44,660 nucleotides of DNA, from assembly GCA_016794625.1 (NCBI GenBank), contig JAEUGY010000030.1:1-44660 (forward strand), read 5' to 3'. Positions within the stretch are counted from its first letter, which is position 1. Each line of letters begins with the position of its first letter. Made by a program: the position numbers and the translations under genes. A model generated the notes under the pieces. That model was not told the DNA's origin. It saw nothing but the letters and a program-made list of their open reading frames with translations, and made no database searches. The stretch comes from Opitutaceae bacterium. Lineage in GTDB: Bacteria > Verrucomicrobiota > Verrucomicrobiia > Opitutales > Opitutaceae. This document shows, in pieces, positions 24,630-33,431 of the stretch.

Positions 24630-24764
24630 ATGAAGAAGCAGATACTCTCCTGTCCCTTTCCGTGCGGAATCCTCCGCGGGACGGTCGATTCTCCACGCTC
24701 CGTTGGCCACGTCGAGAGTGCCGAACGATCGGAGCTTCAACCCGCTTCCCGCCATGGTTCTTGA
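24630..24764 (+). CDS. Possible 44-aa small protein or leader peptide
   Basis: The ATG at 24630 lies 17 bases after the first base of the P1 STA element, close to the expected transcription start. The frame encodes MKKQILSCPFPCGILRGTVD and then a polar tail, and its stop overlaps the next gene's start by 11 bases. No family is recognised. Support is only the position behind P1, so it may be a leader peptide or chance. Confidence 0.3.
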   Translation: MKKQILSCPFPCGILRGTVDSPRSVGHVESAERSELQPASRHGS

Positions 24765-25215
24765 CGTGACGACCTCCGGTCCGTCCAAACTGTCCTTCTG
24801 GATGGCAGATCGGGGTCAGTCGAATCCGGTGAACGGGTCGCCGCAGCCTTTGCCACGGGTCCGGACCATCCTGGTCCTCGACGATGACGCATCGGTGCGA
24901 CACGCCCTGGTGGAATTTATGCGTCGCGCCGGGTACGATGTCGCGAGCGGCTCCGACGGCGAGGAGGGCTGGAATGCGCTGCGCGCGGGACGCCACGACT
25001 TGCTCATCACCGACCACGACATGCCGCGCTTGAAGGGCCTGGATCTGCTGCGCCGGATGAGATCCTGCCGGATGGACATGCCGACGATCCTGGTGTCGGG
25101 CGCCATGCCCTGGGACGAGCCCGACATGGCGCGCGTGCTGCATCCCGGCACGGCGATGGAGAAACCCTTCCGCTTGCAGGAGCTGCTGGCCAATGTGCGC
25201 GCGCTTCTCCGGTAG
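24754..25215 (+). CDS. Stand-alone receiver-domain protein
   Basis: A 153-aa single-domain response regulator with no output domain. After about 35 leading residues, TILVLDDDASVRHALVEFMR gives the acidic pair, LLITDHDMPRLKGLDLL the phospho-Asp, TILVSGAM the Ser, and MEKPFRLQELL the conserved Lys. The start is uncertain: ATG at 24754, or ATG at 24802 nearer the domain. It faces away from the kinase/regulator pair at 22581-24415 and lies behind promoter P1. It may take phosphate from one of the three kinases in the region. Confidence 0.85.
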   Translation: MVLDVTTSGPSKLSFWMADRGQSNPVNGSPQPLPRVRTILVLDDDASVRHALVEFMRRAGYDVASGSDGEEGWNALRAGRHDLLITDHDMPRLKGLDLLRRMRSCRMDMPTILVSGAMPWDEPDMARVLHPGTAMEKPFRLQELLANVRALLR

Positions 25216-25259
25216 GGGGCGAGCCTGATCCGAAACAAGTCGGAGCAGGTCATAGCACA

Positions 25260-25293
25260 AGACCCCATAGCTCGGCGGATCGGTGTCAGGTAG
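25260..25293 (+). promoter_or_regulatory. Candidate ECF-type promoter P2
   Basis: AGACCCCAT (25260-25268), 21 bases, then GTAG (25290-25293). It lies 70 bases before the general stress protein gene at 25363. Confidence 0.65.
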
Positions 25294-25362
25294 TGTGCCG
25301 GCCGTCACCCGCCGCACCCGTGGCGTTTTGTTTGAGTCGTTCTGCCGCCCTTTTGTCCTGTC

Positions 25363-25875
25363 ATGAAACTCCGCTCTGTCTTCTCAGTCCTGCCGACGCG
25401 GGTCGTTGCTGCACAGGCAATCCGCGATCTGATCGCAGCAGGCTTTGGACTGGCCGAGATTTCGCTGCTCAGTCTGGCCTCCGGAGAAGCGCCCGCCCTG
25501 CTGGATCCGGCTCCTCCGGAGGAAACCAGCGCCGTCACGGTGCCGCTCGATGTGCCTGGCATGGGTCCCCTGGTGGTGACGGGATTGATCGCTGCGGCCC
25601 TGAAGGGCACAAGTGTGGTCAGTCTGGCCGACGGACTGCTCGACTTTGGGGTGCCTGGCACTGAGGCCGGGCAGTATGAGGAGGCGATTCGCGGAGGCGG
25701 CACGCTGGTCGCGGTGCACAGTCCGAATGGCGACAAGACCGATCGGGCGCGCGCCCTCTTTCTCGCGGCCGGAGCGATCCTGGTGCGTACCCTCTCCACC
25801 GTCACCACTCCGCGGACCCGCACCTTGACGCCGCCCCCGCGGCGCATGCCCACACGACCGGAGAAGCCGGTGTGA
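25363..25875 (+). CDS. General-stress-protein-17M-like protein
   Basis: A 170-aa protein with the pattern of the YflT/general stress 17M group. An N-terminal segment AAQAIRDLIAAGFGLAEISL and a Gly/Val-rich hydrophobic middle (MGPLVVTGLIAAALKGT) are followed by the typical FGVPGTEAGQYEEAIRGGGT then LVAVHS. The tail is Pro/Arg/Thr-rich and probably disordered. The family is stress-induced where known, but its biochemistry is unclear. Promoter P2 precedes it, and a lipoprotein gene follows 46 bases later, probably in the same transcript. Confidence 0.7.
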   Translation: MKLRSVFSVLPTRVVAAQAIRDLIAAGFGLAEISLLSLASGEAPALLDPAPPEETSAVTVPLDVPGMGPLVVTGLIAAALKGTSVVSLADGLLDFGVPGTEAGQYEEAIRGGGTLVAVHSPNGDKTDRARALFLAAGAILVRTLSTVTTPRTRTLTPPPRRMPTRPEKPV

Positions 25876-25921
25876 GGCCAGACCGCGTCGTCGTCCCCGG
25901 TGTCTCTCTTCCCTTTCTACC

Positions 25922-26392
25922 ATGAAAAAACAACTGTTAGTGATTTCCCTCCTCTGCGTCGCTGTCGCCACGGCCTGCAAACCTGTTGATGACAAGATGA
26001 GCAGCAACTCCGGATCCGTTCCGGCCACCACCGCGATGCAGCCGAAATCCATGAGTGCCGACGGCACCCAGGCCGGTCGCGTCTATGCCTATGAACAGAA
26101 GAGCGAGTTTGTCTCCTCGATGAAGTCCCAGCTGGCCGAGCTGAGCCGGTCCGTCGACGAACTCTCGGCGCGGGTCGACAAGTCCACGGACTCGGTCAAG
26201 ACCGAGGCCACGCCGAAGGTCACCGCGCTTCGCGCCCAGGTGGCGACCATGACCCAGCAGCTGGTCAAGGTGGATGATGCCACCGCGTCCAACTGGGTGG
26301 CGGTCCGTTCGGGGGCTGAATCCGCTCATGTGGCGCTCAGGGACAGCCTGATGCAGTCGCGCGACTGGATGACCACGAAAGCGGTGCTCTGA
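25922..26392 (+). CDS. Small coiled-coil lipoprotein
   Basis: A 156-aa exported lipoprotein. The signal peptide MKKQLLVISLLCVAVATAC ends in a lipobox with Cys19. A low-complexity Ser/Ala stretch follows, then YAYEQKSEFVSSMKSQLAEL and a heptad-patterned helical region (about 60-110). No enzymatic motif is present. Related coiled-coil lipoproteins occur beside stress genes, but the function is unknown. It probably shares a transcript with the gene upstream. Confidence 0.75.
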   Translation: MKKQLLVISLLCVAVATACKPVDDKMSSNSGSVPATTAMQPKSMSADGTQAGRVYAYEQKSEFVSSMKSQLAELSRSVDELSARVDKSTDSVKTEATPKVTALRAQVATMTQQLVKVDDATASNWVAVRSGAESAHVALRDSLMQSRDWMTTKAVL

Positions 26393-26512
26393 GTTTCGGA
26401 TACATTGCCCGCGGCCGGTCGGGCGCGTGGTTCGCGGGTAGACCCCGTCGAGCCGCGTGTCCGGGCCCCGGGCATTTCCCTTTTCCATTTCCACACCTCG
26501 ACCCTTTCCTCC

Positions 26513-26710
26513 ATGCCTCTCGTCACCGTTGTCGTCACCCTCATCGTCGTTGGAGTCATCCTCTGGGCGATCAACTCGTTCATTCCCATGCAGGGAACGA
26601 TCAAGACGATCCTGAATGCGGTCGTCGTTATCTCGGTCATCATCTGGCTGCTCTATGGCACCGGGGTGATCGGCGGCTCAGGAGACATTCAACTTCCGAA
26701 GATCAAGTGA
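26513..26710 (+). CDS. Two-helix small membrane protein (Thivi_2564-like)
   Basis: A 65-aa protein from the ATG at 26513. Two hydrophobic helices, MPLVTVVVTLIVVGVILWAI and ILNAVVVISVIIWLLYGTG, flank the short loop NSFIPMQGTIK, the arrangement of a small inner-membrane family often found beside stress genes. Its function is unknown. Frame extension upstream to 26405 is possible, but that part looks like untranslated sequence. Confidence 0.75.
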   Translation: MPLVTVVVTLIVVGVILWAINSFIPMQGTIKTILNAVVVISVIIWLLYGTGVIGGSGDIQLPKIK

Positions 26711-26790
26711 TCGGGTGAACCGGCGGAGGTCACGTCCCGGCGCGTCTTGGGCGCGCCGCGTGGTTCCACGATGAGAAGCACCCCGCGCCC

Positions 26791-28818
26791 ATGAGACCTC
26801 CCGTCGCCGTCCCTGGACTCATTCCGGGAACGGCGCGCGCCGGACCCTCCGCGTCGGTCCGCGATCCTGCTGAACCAGGGGCCGATCTCTTCGAGTTCGC
26901 ACCGGTCAGTTACGTGACCCTCTCCTTTTCCGGGCAGGTCCGTCGTGCCAATCTCGCGAGTGAGGCCTTGGTGGGCGCGGCCCGGGCCGAATGGGTGTCG
27001 CAGCAGTTTGTCAATCTGCTGGCTCCGGCCTCCCGTCTTCCGTTCCTGGCTTTTCTAGAAGGGGCTGTGGCCGGGGGCATCCTCGTCACGGACCAGTTTG
27101 AACTGAGGGCCTTTGGCCGTCCGGCCCGCATCATCCGCTGCAAGGTGCAATCCAGCCCGGCGGACCTGGAGTGCCGGATGGTGATGGTGGACCGGACGGA
27201 TGAGGCGCAGGCGGAAGAGGCGCTGCGCGTATCGGAGGTCCGTTACCGCCGGCTCTTTGAGGCCGCACACGACGGTGTCCTGCTCATGGATCCCGCCACG
27301 CGGAAGATCACGGATGCCAATCCGTTCATGACGCGGCTTCTGGGCTACGGATTCGACGAGCTGCTGGGCAAGGAGCTGTTCGAAATTGGCCTGCTCAAGG
27401 ATGAGGCGGCGAGCCAGGAGATGTTTCGCAAACTCAAGCGCACCCGACAGGTGCGCTATGAAAATCTTCCGTTGGAGAGTCGGGGTGGGCGGCATCAGGA
27501 GGTCGAGGTGGTGGCCAACCTCTACATCGAAGGCGGCGTTCCCGTCATTCAGTGCAACATCCGGGACATCACGGCCCGGAAGGAGGCGGAGCGGGCTCTC
27601 CAGCGCAACGAAGTGCTCTTCCGCACGCTGGTCGCACAGGCGCCGGTCGGCATGTATGTGCTGAACTCGGCCTTCCGTCTGCAGCAGATCAATCCGCTTG
27701 CGCAGAAAGTCTTCGGTTCGATCCATCCGCTGATCGGACGGGACTTCGATGAGATCGTGCACGTGCTCTGGCCGGATAAGATCGCGAAGCGCCTCGCCGC
27801 CATTTTTCGTCACACGCTGGCCACGGGCGAGCCGTACAAATCGCTTTCGTTCGCCGGGCGCCGGCGGGACCTGGGCGTGAGGCAGGACTACGAGTGGCAG
27901 CTGCAGCGGGTGACAATGCCGGCGGGCGAATTCGGTGTCGTCTGCTACTTCAATGACGTCACGGAACGCAACGAGGCGGATCGCGCCCAGCGCCGGCTGG
28001 ACCTGATGACGGTCTGCAACCAGAAGTTGAAACGGGAGATCGCAAAGCGTCTGGTCGTCGAGTTGTCCCTGCGGTCGAGCGAGCGAACGGCGCAGCGGTT
28101 GCTGGCCAAGGCCCAGCGCCTGCAGACCTCGTTGCGGGAGATCTCTCATCGGATGGTTATGTCCGAAGAACACCTTCGCCTCGCGATCAGCCGCGAGCTG
28201 CATGAAGAGATCAGCCAGCTCCTGATCGGCATTCTGGTGCAGCTCTCCATCTTCACGCGGGCGGCCACCGTGAATCCCTCGGGCATCCGGGCCGCGGTGG
28301 CGCCGCTTCGTCGGCAGGTCGCGCGGTCGGTGCGGGTGGTGCACCGCTTCGTGCGCGAATTGCGTCCCGCGATGCTGGACGATCTCGGTTTGATCCCGGC
28401 GATCCGGGCCTACATCGACAAGATGCCCAAGCGAAAGGGCCGGGTGATCGCTTTCACGGCGCAAGCGTCGGTCGAGGCGCTGGACGGCGAGCGCAAGATG
28501 GTGCTGTTCCGTGTCGTCAAGGAGGCGCTCATGAACATGTCGAAACATTCCCGCGCACGGACGACGAACGTCGCGCTCTCCAAAGTGCGCTCCGGCATCC
28601 GGCTGGAGGTGGTGGACGATGGCAGGGCGTTTGACGTCGCCCGTCTCTCCTCGCCGCAATGGAAGCAGCGCCTGGGCCTCATCGGCCTGCGGGAGCGCGT
28701 GGAGATGGTGGGCGGCCGTTTTGCGGTCGTGTCATCCCCCGGCCACGGCACCACGGTGCGGGCGGACTTGCCCTTTCTTCACCCTGTCTCGCGTCTCCTC
28801 CGTCCCAAACACTCATGA
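26791..28818 (+). CDS. Multi-PAS NarL-type sensor histidine kinase
   Basis: A 675-aa cytosolic kinase with three PAS domains (about 33-145, 147-270 and 275-405). The clearest are RYRRLFEAAHDGVLLMDPAT and LFRTLVAQAPVGMYVLNSAF. A coiled coil (about 410-465) leads to HisKA_3 with AISRELHEEISQLLIGILVQ, where the motif after His is ExxxQ instead of DxxxQ. The ATPase has FRVVKEALMNMSKHSRA, VVDDGRAFDVA (second Gly of G1 missing) and LGLIGLRERVEMVGG. It is a paralogue of the kinase at 23255-24415. No receiver gene follows; dodecin overlaps its stop by 4 bases. It may pair with the orphan receiver at 24754 or the NarL regulator. Confidence 0.9.
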   Translation: MRPPVAVPGLIPGTARAGPSASVRDPAEPGADLFEFAPVSYVTLSFSGQVRRANLASEALVGAARAEWVSQQFVNLLAPASRLPFLAFLEGAVAGGILVTDQFELRAFGRPARIIRCKVQSSPADLECRMVMVDRTDEAQAEEALRVSEVRYRRLFEAAHDGVLLMDPATRKITDANPFMTRLLGYGFDELLGKELFEIGLLKDEAASQEMFRKLKRTRQVRYENLPLESRGGRHQEVEVVANLYIEGGVPVIQCNIRDITARKEAERALQRNEVLFRTLVAQAPVGMYVLNSAFRLQQINPLAQKVFGSIHPLIGRDFDEIVHVLWPDKIAKRLAAIFRHTLATGEPYKSLSFAGRRRDLGVRQDYEWQLQRVTMPAGEFGVVCYFNDVTERNEADRAQRRLDLMTVCNQKLKREIAKRLVVELSLRSSERTAQRLLAKAQRLQTSLREISHRMVMSEEHLRLAISRELHEEISQLLIGILVQLSIFTRAATVNPSGIRAAVAPLRRQVARSVRVVHRFVRELRPAMLDDLGLIPAIRAYIDKMPKRKGRVIAFTAQASVEALDGERKMVLFRVVKEALMNMSKHSRARTTNVALSKVRSGIRLEVVDDGRAFDVARLSSPQWKQRLGLIGLRERVEMVGGRFAVVSSPGHGTTVRADLPFLHPVSRLLRPKHS

Positions 28819-29024
28819 AAGACACCGTTTATCAACTCGTCAACTACACCGGCGTCTCTGCCACGAGCATCGAGGATGCCGTGGGTGAGGCCATCAAACG
28901 CGCCCACCGGAGCTACAAACGCATCCACTGGTTTGAAGTGACGGAGACCCGGGGCAGCCTCGACAAGGGCCGGATCAACCTCTGGCAGGTGACGGTGCGG
29001 GTCGGCGTCACGCCCCGCCTCTAG
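28815..29024 (+). CDS. Dodecin
   Basis: A 69-aa small flavin-binding storage protein that assembles as a dodecamer. The fold signature is clear: VYQLVNYTGVSATSIEDAVG, AIKRAHRSYKRIHWFEVTET with the flavin-stacking Trp, RGSLDKGRI and WQVTVRVGVTP. The ATG overlaps the kinase stop as ATGA, so it is translationally coupled. Dodecins buffer flavins during stress and fit the surrounding gene set. Confidence 0.93.
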   Translation: MKDTVYQLVNYTGVSATSIEDAVGEAIKRAHRSYKRIHWFEVTETRGSLDKGRINLWQVTVRVGVTPRL

Positions 29025-29067
29025 TCTCCGTTCGAATGACGGCCGTGGCTCCACGGATTTACCTAGT

Positions 29068-29101
29068 ACACCCCACAGCGGAAGCGGGGGAATCCGCGTA
29101 G
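29068..29101 (+). promoter_or_regulatory. Candidate ECF-type promoter P3
   Basis: ACACCCCAC (29068-29076, last base differs), 21 bases, then GTAG (29098-29101). The next gene's ATG is only 13 bases from the first base of the STA element, so the transcript would be nearly leaderless. Confidence 0.55.
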
Positions 29102-29110
29102 GATCTGTTC

Positions 29111-29617
29111 ATGGAAACCCAGTTACAGAGTCCCACGTCCCCCGCGACGAATTCCGCGGCGCGCACCCGCGCGCTGCCCTTACTGCTTTGCCTTGGATCC
29201 CTCGGCCTGCTCGCCGGCTGCGCCACCGAACCGATTTCGCATGTGGTCTCGGCCCCGCCGCCGCCGCCTCCGACCAAGACCATGACGACGACCACGACCA
29301 CGACGACGCCGAACGCGGTGGTGACGCCGGTCATGATCAACGGGCAGCCTGGTTATGCGACGACCGCGGGAGTGCCGGGAGTGAGCACCACCGTGGTCAC
29401 CCAGGCCCCTCCGGAAATGCCGCCCGAGGTGGTCGTGGCGCAACCCAGCCCGCAACATGCATGGCTCGCCGGGTACTGGACCTGGCGGAACGACCGTTAT
29501 GAGTGGATGGCGGGACACTGGGAGCTGCCCCCCACCTCCGGCGCGCAGTGGGTGAAACCCCGCTGGGAGTCGAGCGGCACCGGTGCGTATCGCTTCTATG
29601 AAGGCTACTGGCGCTGA
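29111..29617 (+). CDS. YXWGXW-repeat lipoprotein
   Basis: A 168-aa exported lipoprotein. The signal segment LPLLLCLGSLGLLAGC ends in a lipobox, then comes a Pro/Thr-rich spacer (PPPPPPTKTMTTTTTTTT). The C-terminal half has tandem aromatic repeats of the YXWGXW class: HAWLAGYWTWRNDRYEWMAG, HWELPPTSGAQWVKPRW and YRFYEGYWR. The family sits in cell envelopes and is linked to stress and biofilm loci, without a known activity. A strong terminator follows at 29654. Confidence 0.8.
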   Translation: METQLQSPTSPATNSAARTRALPLLLCLGSLGLLAGCATEPISHVVSAPPPPPPTKTMTTTTTTTTPNAVVTPVMINGQPGYATTAGVPGVSTTVVTQAPPEMPPEVVVAQPSPQHAWLAGYWTWRNDRYEWMAGHWELPPTSGAQWVKPRWESSGTGAYRFYEGYWR

Positions 29618-29653
29618 GTGCGGTCTCAACCGCGTTGCTTGAAGTAAGAGACA

Positions 29654-29686
29654 GGCGGGGTCGCTGGCGGCGACCCCGCCCTTTTT
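29654..29686 (+). terminator. Rho-independent terminator
   Basis: GGCGGGGTCGC (29654-29664) pairs with GCGACCCCGCC (29670-29680) around a five-base loop and is followed by CTTTTT. It ends the plus-strand stress run after the YXWGXW gene and before the convergent hybrid kinase. Confidence 0.85.
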
Positions 29687-29757
29687 GTGTCCGCCAGGCT
29701 CGGAGCGAACCACGCGCGTGGCTCGTCCCCGACTCTCGTCCTGCCGGCGGCCCGGGA

Positions 29758-32204
29758 TTAGGACCGGGCCGGTCCGGTTGCCCCGGTCGCAGGCGCACGT
29801 TGCAGCAGTCGATGAATCCGATTCAACAATACGACGCCGGAGTACGGTTTCTCCAAATGCTCGAGGAGCGGCGCGGGAGCAGAGGGTGGGTCTGTCTCCG
29901 GATGCGCCTGTCCGCTGGTCGAGATGATGCGGAGGTCCGGATTGAGGTGCCGCAGGGCGGCGATCGTGGCGGCGCCGTCCATCACGGGCATGGAGGTGTC
30001 CGTCAGCACCAGCGCGACGGAGCTCGCGTGGTGTGAGTAGAGTGCGAGCGCCTCGGCTCCGTTCGCAGCGGTGAGAACCTGATAGCCGAAGGTCTCCAGG
30101 GTCTGCCGCGTGATCAGCCGGATGGCGGGCTCGTCGTCCACCACCAGGATCAGCTCGCCTTTTCCGCGGGGAGGAGGCGGCTGCGGCTCCCTCGTCTCGA
30201 GGTCGGACACGGGCTGTGCTTCCACGGGCAGATAGACATGGAGCGTGGTTCCAATCCCGGGCTCGCTGTCAACCGTGATGAATCCCCCTGGCGCTTGACG
30301 ATGGTGTGGACGGTGGCGAGTCCCAGCCCCGTGCCCACTCCCGGCGGCTTGGTCGTGAAGAACGGCTCGAAGATGTGTTCGAGGATCTCCGGGGCGATGC
30401 CCGTGCCCGTGTCGCTCACGTTGATCAGCACGTAGCGCCGCGGCTCCGCGGAGCCGGCGCCGACGGAGCCGGCTTCCGGCAGCACGACATTCTCGACGGA
30501 GAGCGCCAGGGTGCCTCCGGCGGGCATCGCGTCGCGGGCGTTCACGGCAAGGTTCAGCAACACCTGGTGGATCTGGGTGGGATCGGCGATGACCGCCCAC
30601 GGCTCCCGGGCGAGACGGGTGACGATCGAGATCGATCGCGGGAACGTGTCGCGGATCATTCCGCCCAATTCCTCCACCAGCGGCGAAATCAACACCCGGA
30701 CCCGCTCCCCGTCGCTTCCCCGCGCGAAGGAGAGCACCTGACGGACGAGATTGGCGCCGCGACGACTGCTCAGCTGAATCGTGTCGAGAATCTTCTCATA
30801 CTCGGGATCCGTGCCCGCCTGCAGCTTCAGGAGGTCGATGGAGAGCAGGATCGGAGCGAGGACATTGTTCAGATCATGGGCGATGCCGCCCGCCAGGCTC
30901 CCGATGCCCTCCATGCGCTGGGCCCGCAGGTAGCGCGCCTCCAGCGAGCGCTGCTCGGTCATGTCGCGCATGCCGCCGACCATGCGGATGCCCTTGCCCC
31001 GGTGATCCCGGACAATGTAGCCGCGGTCCTGCACCTGGGCGTGCGAGCCGTTGTGACACCGGTAGCGGTAGTCGGCCTGCCAGTACTCGCTGGTCGAGTC
31101 GATGGCATGATGCAGACTGTCCATGACCCGTGCGTGGTCGGCGGGGTGGATGCAGGCCGCCCAACCCTCGATGCCCCGGTTCGGCGCATCCTGCAGCTGG
31201 CCCGTGCTGCCGAGGAATCCCTTGCTTGACCAATACGCGTTGGTCACGAGGTCCCAATCCCAGAGCACATCGCTGACCGCGCGGGCGACGAGGCTGAATC
31301 GTTCCTCGCCGAGGCGCAGGGCCTCGTGGGCCGCACGACGTTCGGTGACATCCTGCAAGGTGCCGGACTCCCGCAGGGCGACGCCCTTGTGGTCAAAGGT
31401 GGTTTCGGCGATCTGATGGATGGTCCGGATCAGCCCGTCGGGCCGGATGATGCGATGATCGAAGTCAACCCGCCGGAGACCGGCCGCGGCGGCGGCCTTC
31501 TCCCGGGTGACGAATGCGAGGTCGTCCGGGTGGACCCGTTGGTAGAAGGCGTCCGAGGTGGGCGGTTGCCCGGTAGGCACCAGTCCCAGGATGCGATAGA
31601 TGCCCTCTGACCAGAAGAGCGCGTGTTTGGAGTCGTCGGCCTCCCAGTCGCCGAGTCCGGCGATGCGCTGGGCGTTCGTCAGGCGGGCGTGGTCGATGCC
31701 TGCCTCGTGGATCCGGCGACGCAGATTGAGCTGGGCCATGACCTGCCGGCCAAGGGCGTGCAGAGCGCTCTGCTGCGGTTCCGTCAGCACACGCGGCTGA
31801 AGATCGGTGACGCACAGCGTGCCGAGCGCATGGCGCTCGGGCGTGCGCAGGACCACACCCGCGTAGAACCGGATCCCCGGTCCCGCGACCACCCAGGGAT
31901 GGTGGGCGAAACGAGGGTCGAGCGTGGTGTCGGGTATGATCAACACGTCGCTCGGCTCGAGAAACGCATGGGTGCAGAAGGCCAGCTCGCGCTTCATCTC
32001 GGCGGCCGCGATTCCGTAGGAGGCCTTGAACCACTGCCGATTGCGATCGATCAGGGTGACGAACGCCATGGGCGTCCCGCAGAGCGTGGCGGCGAGGGCG
32101 GCGAGGTCGTCGAAGGCCTCCTCCGGAGGTGTATCGAGAATGTCGTAGCTGTGCAGGGCGCGCAGCCGCTCGAGTTCAGCGTGATCGATGAGCGGTGCGG
32201 GCAT
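29758..32204 (-). CDS. Hybrid sensor histidine kinase/response regulator, apparent frameshift
   Basis: One gene split over two frames. From the ATG at 32204 (AGGAAAGG lies 8 bases upstream, a rare good ribosome site here) come a GAF domain (about 1-165, ERLRALHSYDILDTPPEEAF), two PAS/PAC domains, HisKA with GSLAGGIAHDLNNVLAPILL, and an ATPase reaching GVGTGLGLATVHTIVKRQG. At the C-run 30284-30288 one base is missing: adding one restores GGFITVDSEPGIGTTLHVYL, then a C-terminal receiver (LILVVDDEPAIRLI, LVLTDTSMPVMDG, EKPYSG) to the stop at 29758. As read, the kinase loses its receiver. The break is either a sequencing error in a homopolymer, a real mutation, or a switch. It is third in a minus-strand run behind two small genes and promoter P8. 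Confidence 0.85.
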
Positions 32205-32226
32205 GACGGGAACCTTTCCTTGGTTG

Positions 32227-32661
32227 TCAGGGGCGGGCGGGTGGAGGGTTCGGGGCGGGAAGGGGAGGGAAGGAGGCGGGCCCGGAGTCGTCGCGGGGCT
32301 TCGAAGGCGGTGCGCCATCCGGTTCGAGCAGGAGTTGCTCGATCTCCGACCGTTCCCGGACGCTCTCCGGCTCCAGGACGTAGGTGCGGGCGGGTTTTTC
32401 CGGATGCGCCCCCGTCTGGGGCTGGGCCCGGCCGGGAGGAACCTCGTCGAGCAGAGCGGCTTGTTTCTCCCGATCCGGTTCCCCCGTCAGCTCGAGCTTG
32501 GCCTGCTCGTAGTCGCGTTGGGTGACGTGCGGCGCGGGGTGTCCGGCGCGCAAGGCGAGATCACGGGTGCGTGCCAGAACCTGCTCCCGCGTAGGCGTGG
32601 CGGAGGAGGAGCCCGGGTGACGGGCGGTGGAGGAGCGGGGAGTGGACGAAGGCTTTTTCAT
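32227..32661 (-). CDS. Uncharacterised small polar protein
   Basis: A 144-aa protein with a conserved-looking core ARTRDLALRAGHPAPHVTQR then DYEQAKLELTGE (about 30-62) and a long Pro-rich C terminus. I do not recognise a characterised family. The codon pattern and its tight place between 32718 and the kinase start (22 bases) support a real gene. Possibly a stress-associated protein, given promoter P8 two genes upstream. Confidence 0.6.
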   Translation of the reverse strand: MKKPSSTPRSSTARHPGSSSATPTREQVLARTRDLALRAGHPAPHVTQRDYEQAKLELTGEPDREKQAALLDEVPPGRAQPQTGAHPEKPARTYVLEPESVRERSEIEQLLLEPDGAPPSKPRDDSGPASFPPLPAPNPPPARP

Positions 32662-32717
32662 GGAGAGGCGAGGGGAGGAGTCTGGGCGAGGACGACCGGG
32701 CGAGCATCAGCGGCCTC

Positions 32718-32999
32718 TCACGCCAGCTCGAAAAGCACGCGGTCCCGGTTGGGTGCGGGTCGGTCTGGGCGGAGGGTGTCGGTGCGTGTGTCCACGGGCA
32801 GGGACCGAAGCAGGGAACAGGACGAGAACCAGTGATCCTGCGCGCTCGTCTGTTCGGCGCCCGCTTGCTGCGAAAGATGGTACGCGTAGCTGCGAATGTC
32901 GTCTTCGCTGGGTTCAAAACGCTCCGGAATGACCTTGAGCCGGTCCACGATGGCAAACGCGTGGGCGGGTGGACGAAACGCGAAGAGACGTGTGTTCAC
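32718..32999 (-). CDS. Small protein with faint DUF2934 likeness
   Basis: A 93-aa protein starting at GTG 32999. The middle part, EDDIRSYAYHLSQQAGAEQT then AQDHW, is reminiscent of DUF2934 (IRxxAYxLxxxxG...HW) but the match is partial. No other domain is seen. The GTG lies 12 bases after the first base of the P8 element, which decided the start and predicts a nearly leaderless transcript. Confidence 0.6.
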   Translation of the reverse strand: MNTRLFAFRPPAHAFAIVDRLKVIPERFEPSEDDIRSYAYHLSQQAGAEQTSAQDHWFSSCSLLRSLPVDTRTDTLRPDRPAPNRDRVLFELA

Positions 33000-33007
33000 G
33001 CATCACC

Positions 33008-33041
33008 ATAGCAAGGAAGCCCCGCCCGGCCCATGGAGTGA
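33008..33041 (-). promoter_or_regulatory. Candidate ECF-type promoter P8
   Basis: On the minus strand TCACTCCAT (33041-33033, two departures from ASACCCCAT), 21 bases, then CTAT (33011-33008). It faces the two small genes and the hybrid kinase. Spacing is exact but the upstream element is degenerate. Confidence 0.4.
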
Positions 33042-33431
33042 AACCCGCCCGCGGGGCGGGAATGACGAATGTCGAATGACGAATGACGAATGGATGGACG
33101 CTGAAGGGACGGATGGACGGACCGAAAACGTGGCTGCGGCTTTAGCCGCACTCCCCGTAGAGGAACGCGGAACGCGTTTCTTCATCCGGCGCTTCCATGA
33201 GCACACCCTGCAGGTGCCCGTTGGAGGTGGCCTCGCTGAGGCCGCGACGGGACCTCCGGTCCCGCCTCCGTCTTCCGATTGGTTTACGCGATGCGCAACC
33301 CCGCGGGGTCGGCGACCCCACCTCCAACGGAAAGGACAAGGTTGCGCGATGCGCAACCGGCGCCGACGGAGCGGCGTCCTCCAGGCGTGCACCCTGCGGG
33401 CTGGCTCTGCCCGCCATCCGCCGCCGTATCC
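33042..33431. repeat. Palindromic repeat block 6
   Basis: It begins with GACGAATG direct repeats (about 33062-33097, the reverse complement of those in block 4). Then come a GGAACGCGGAACGCGTTTC element (about 33163-33181), GGCCTCGCTGAGGCC, GGGACCTCCGGTCCC, GGGGTCGGCGACCCC and a GGCGCCGACGGAGCGGCGTC element (33359-33378) with one G-T wobble in its stem. Confidence 0.88.
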
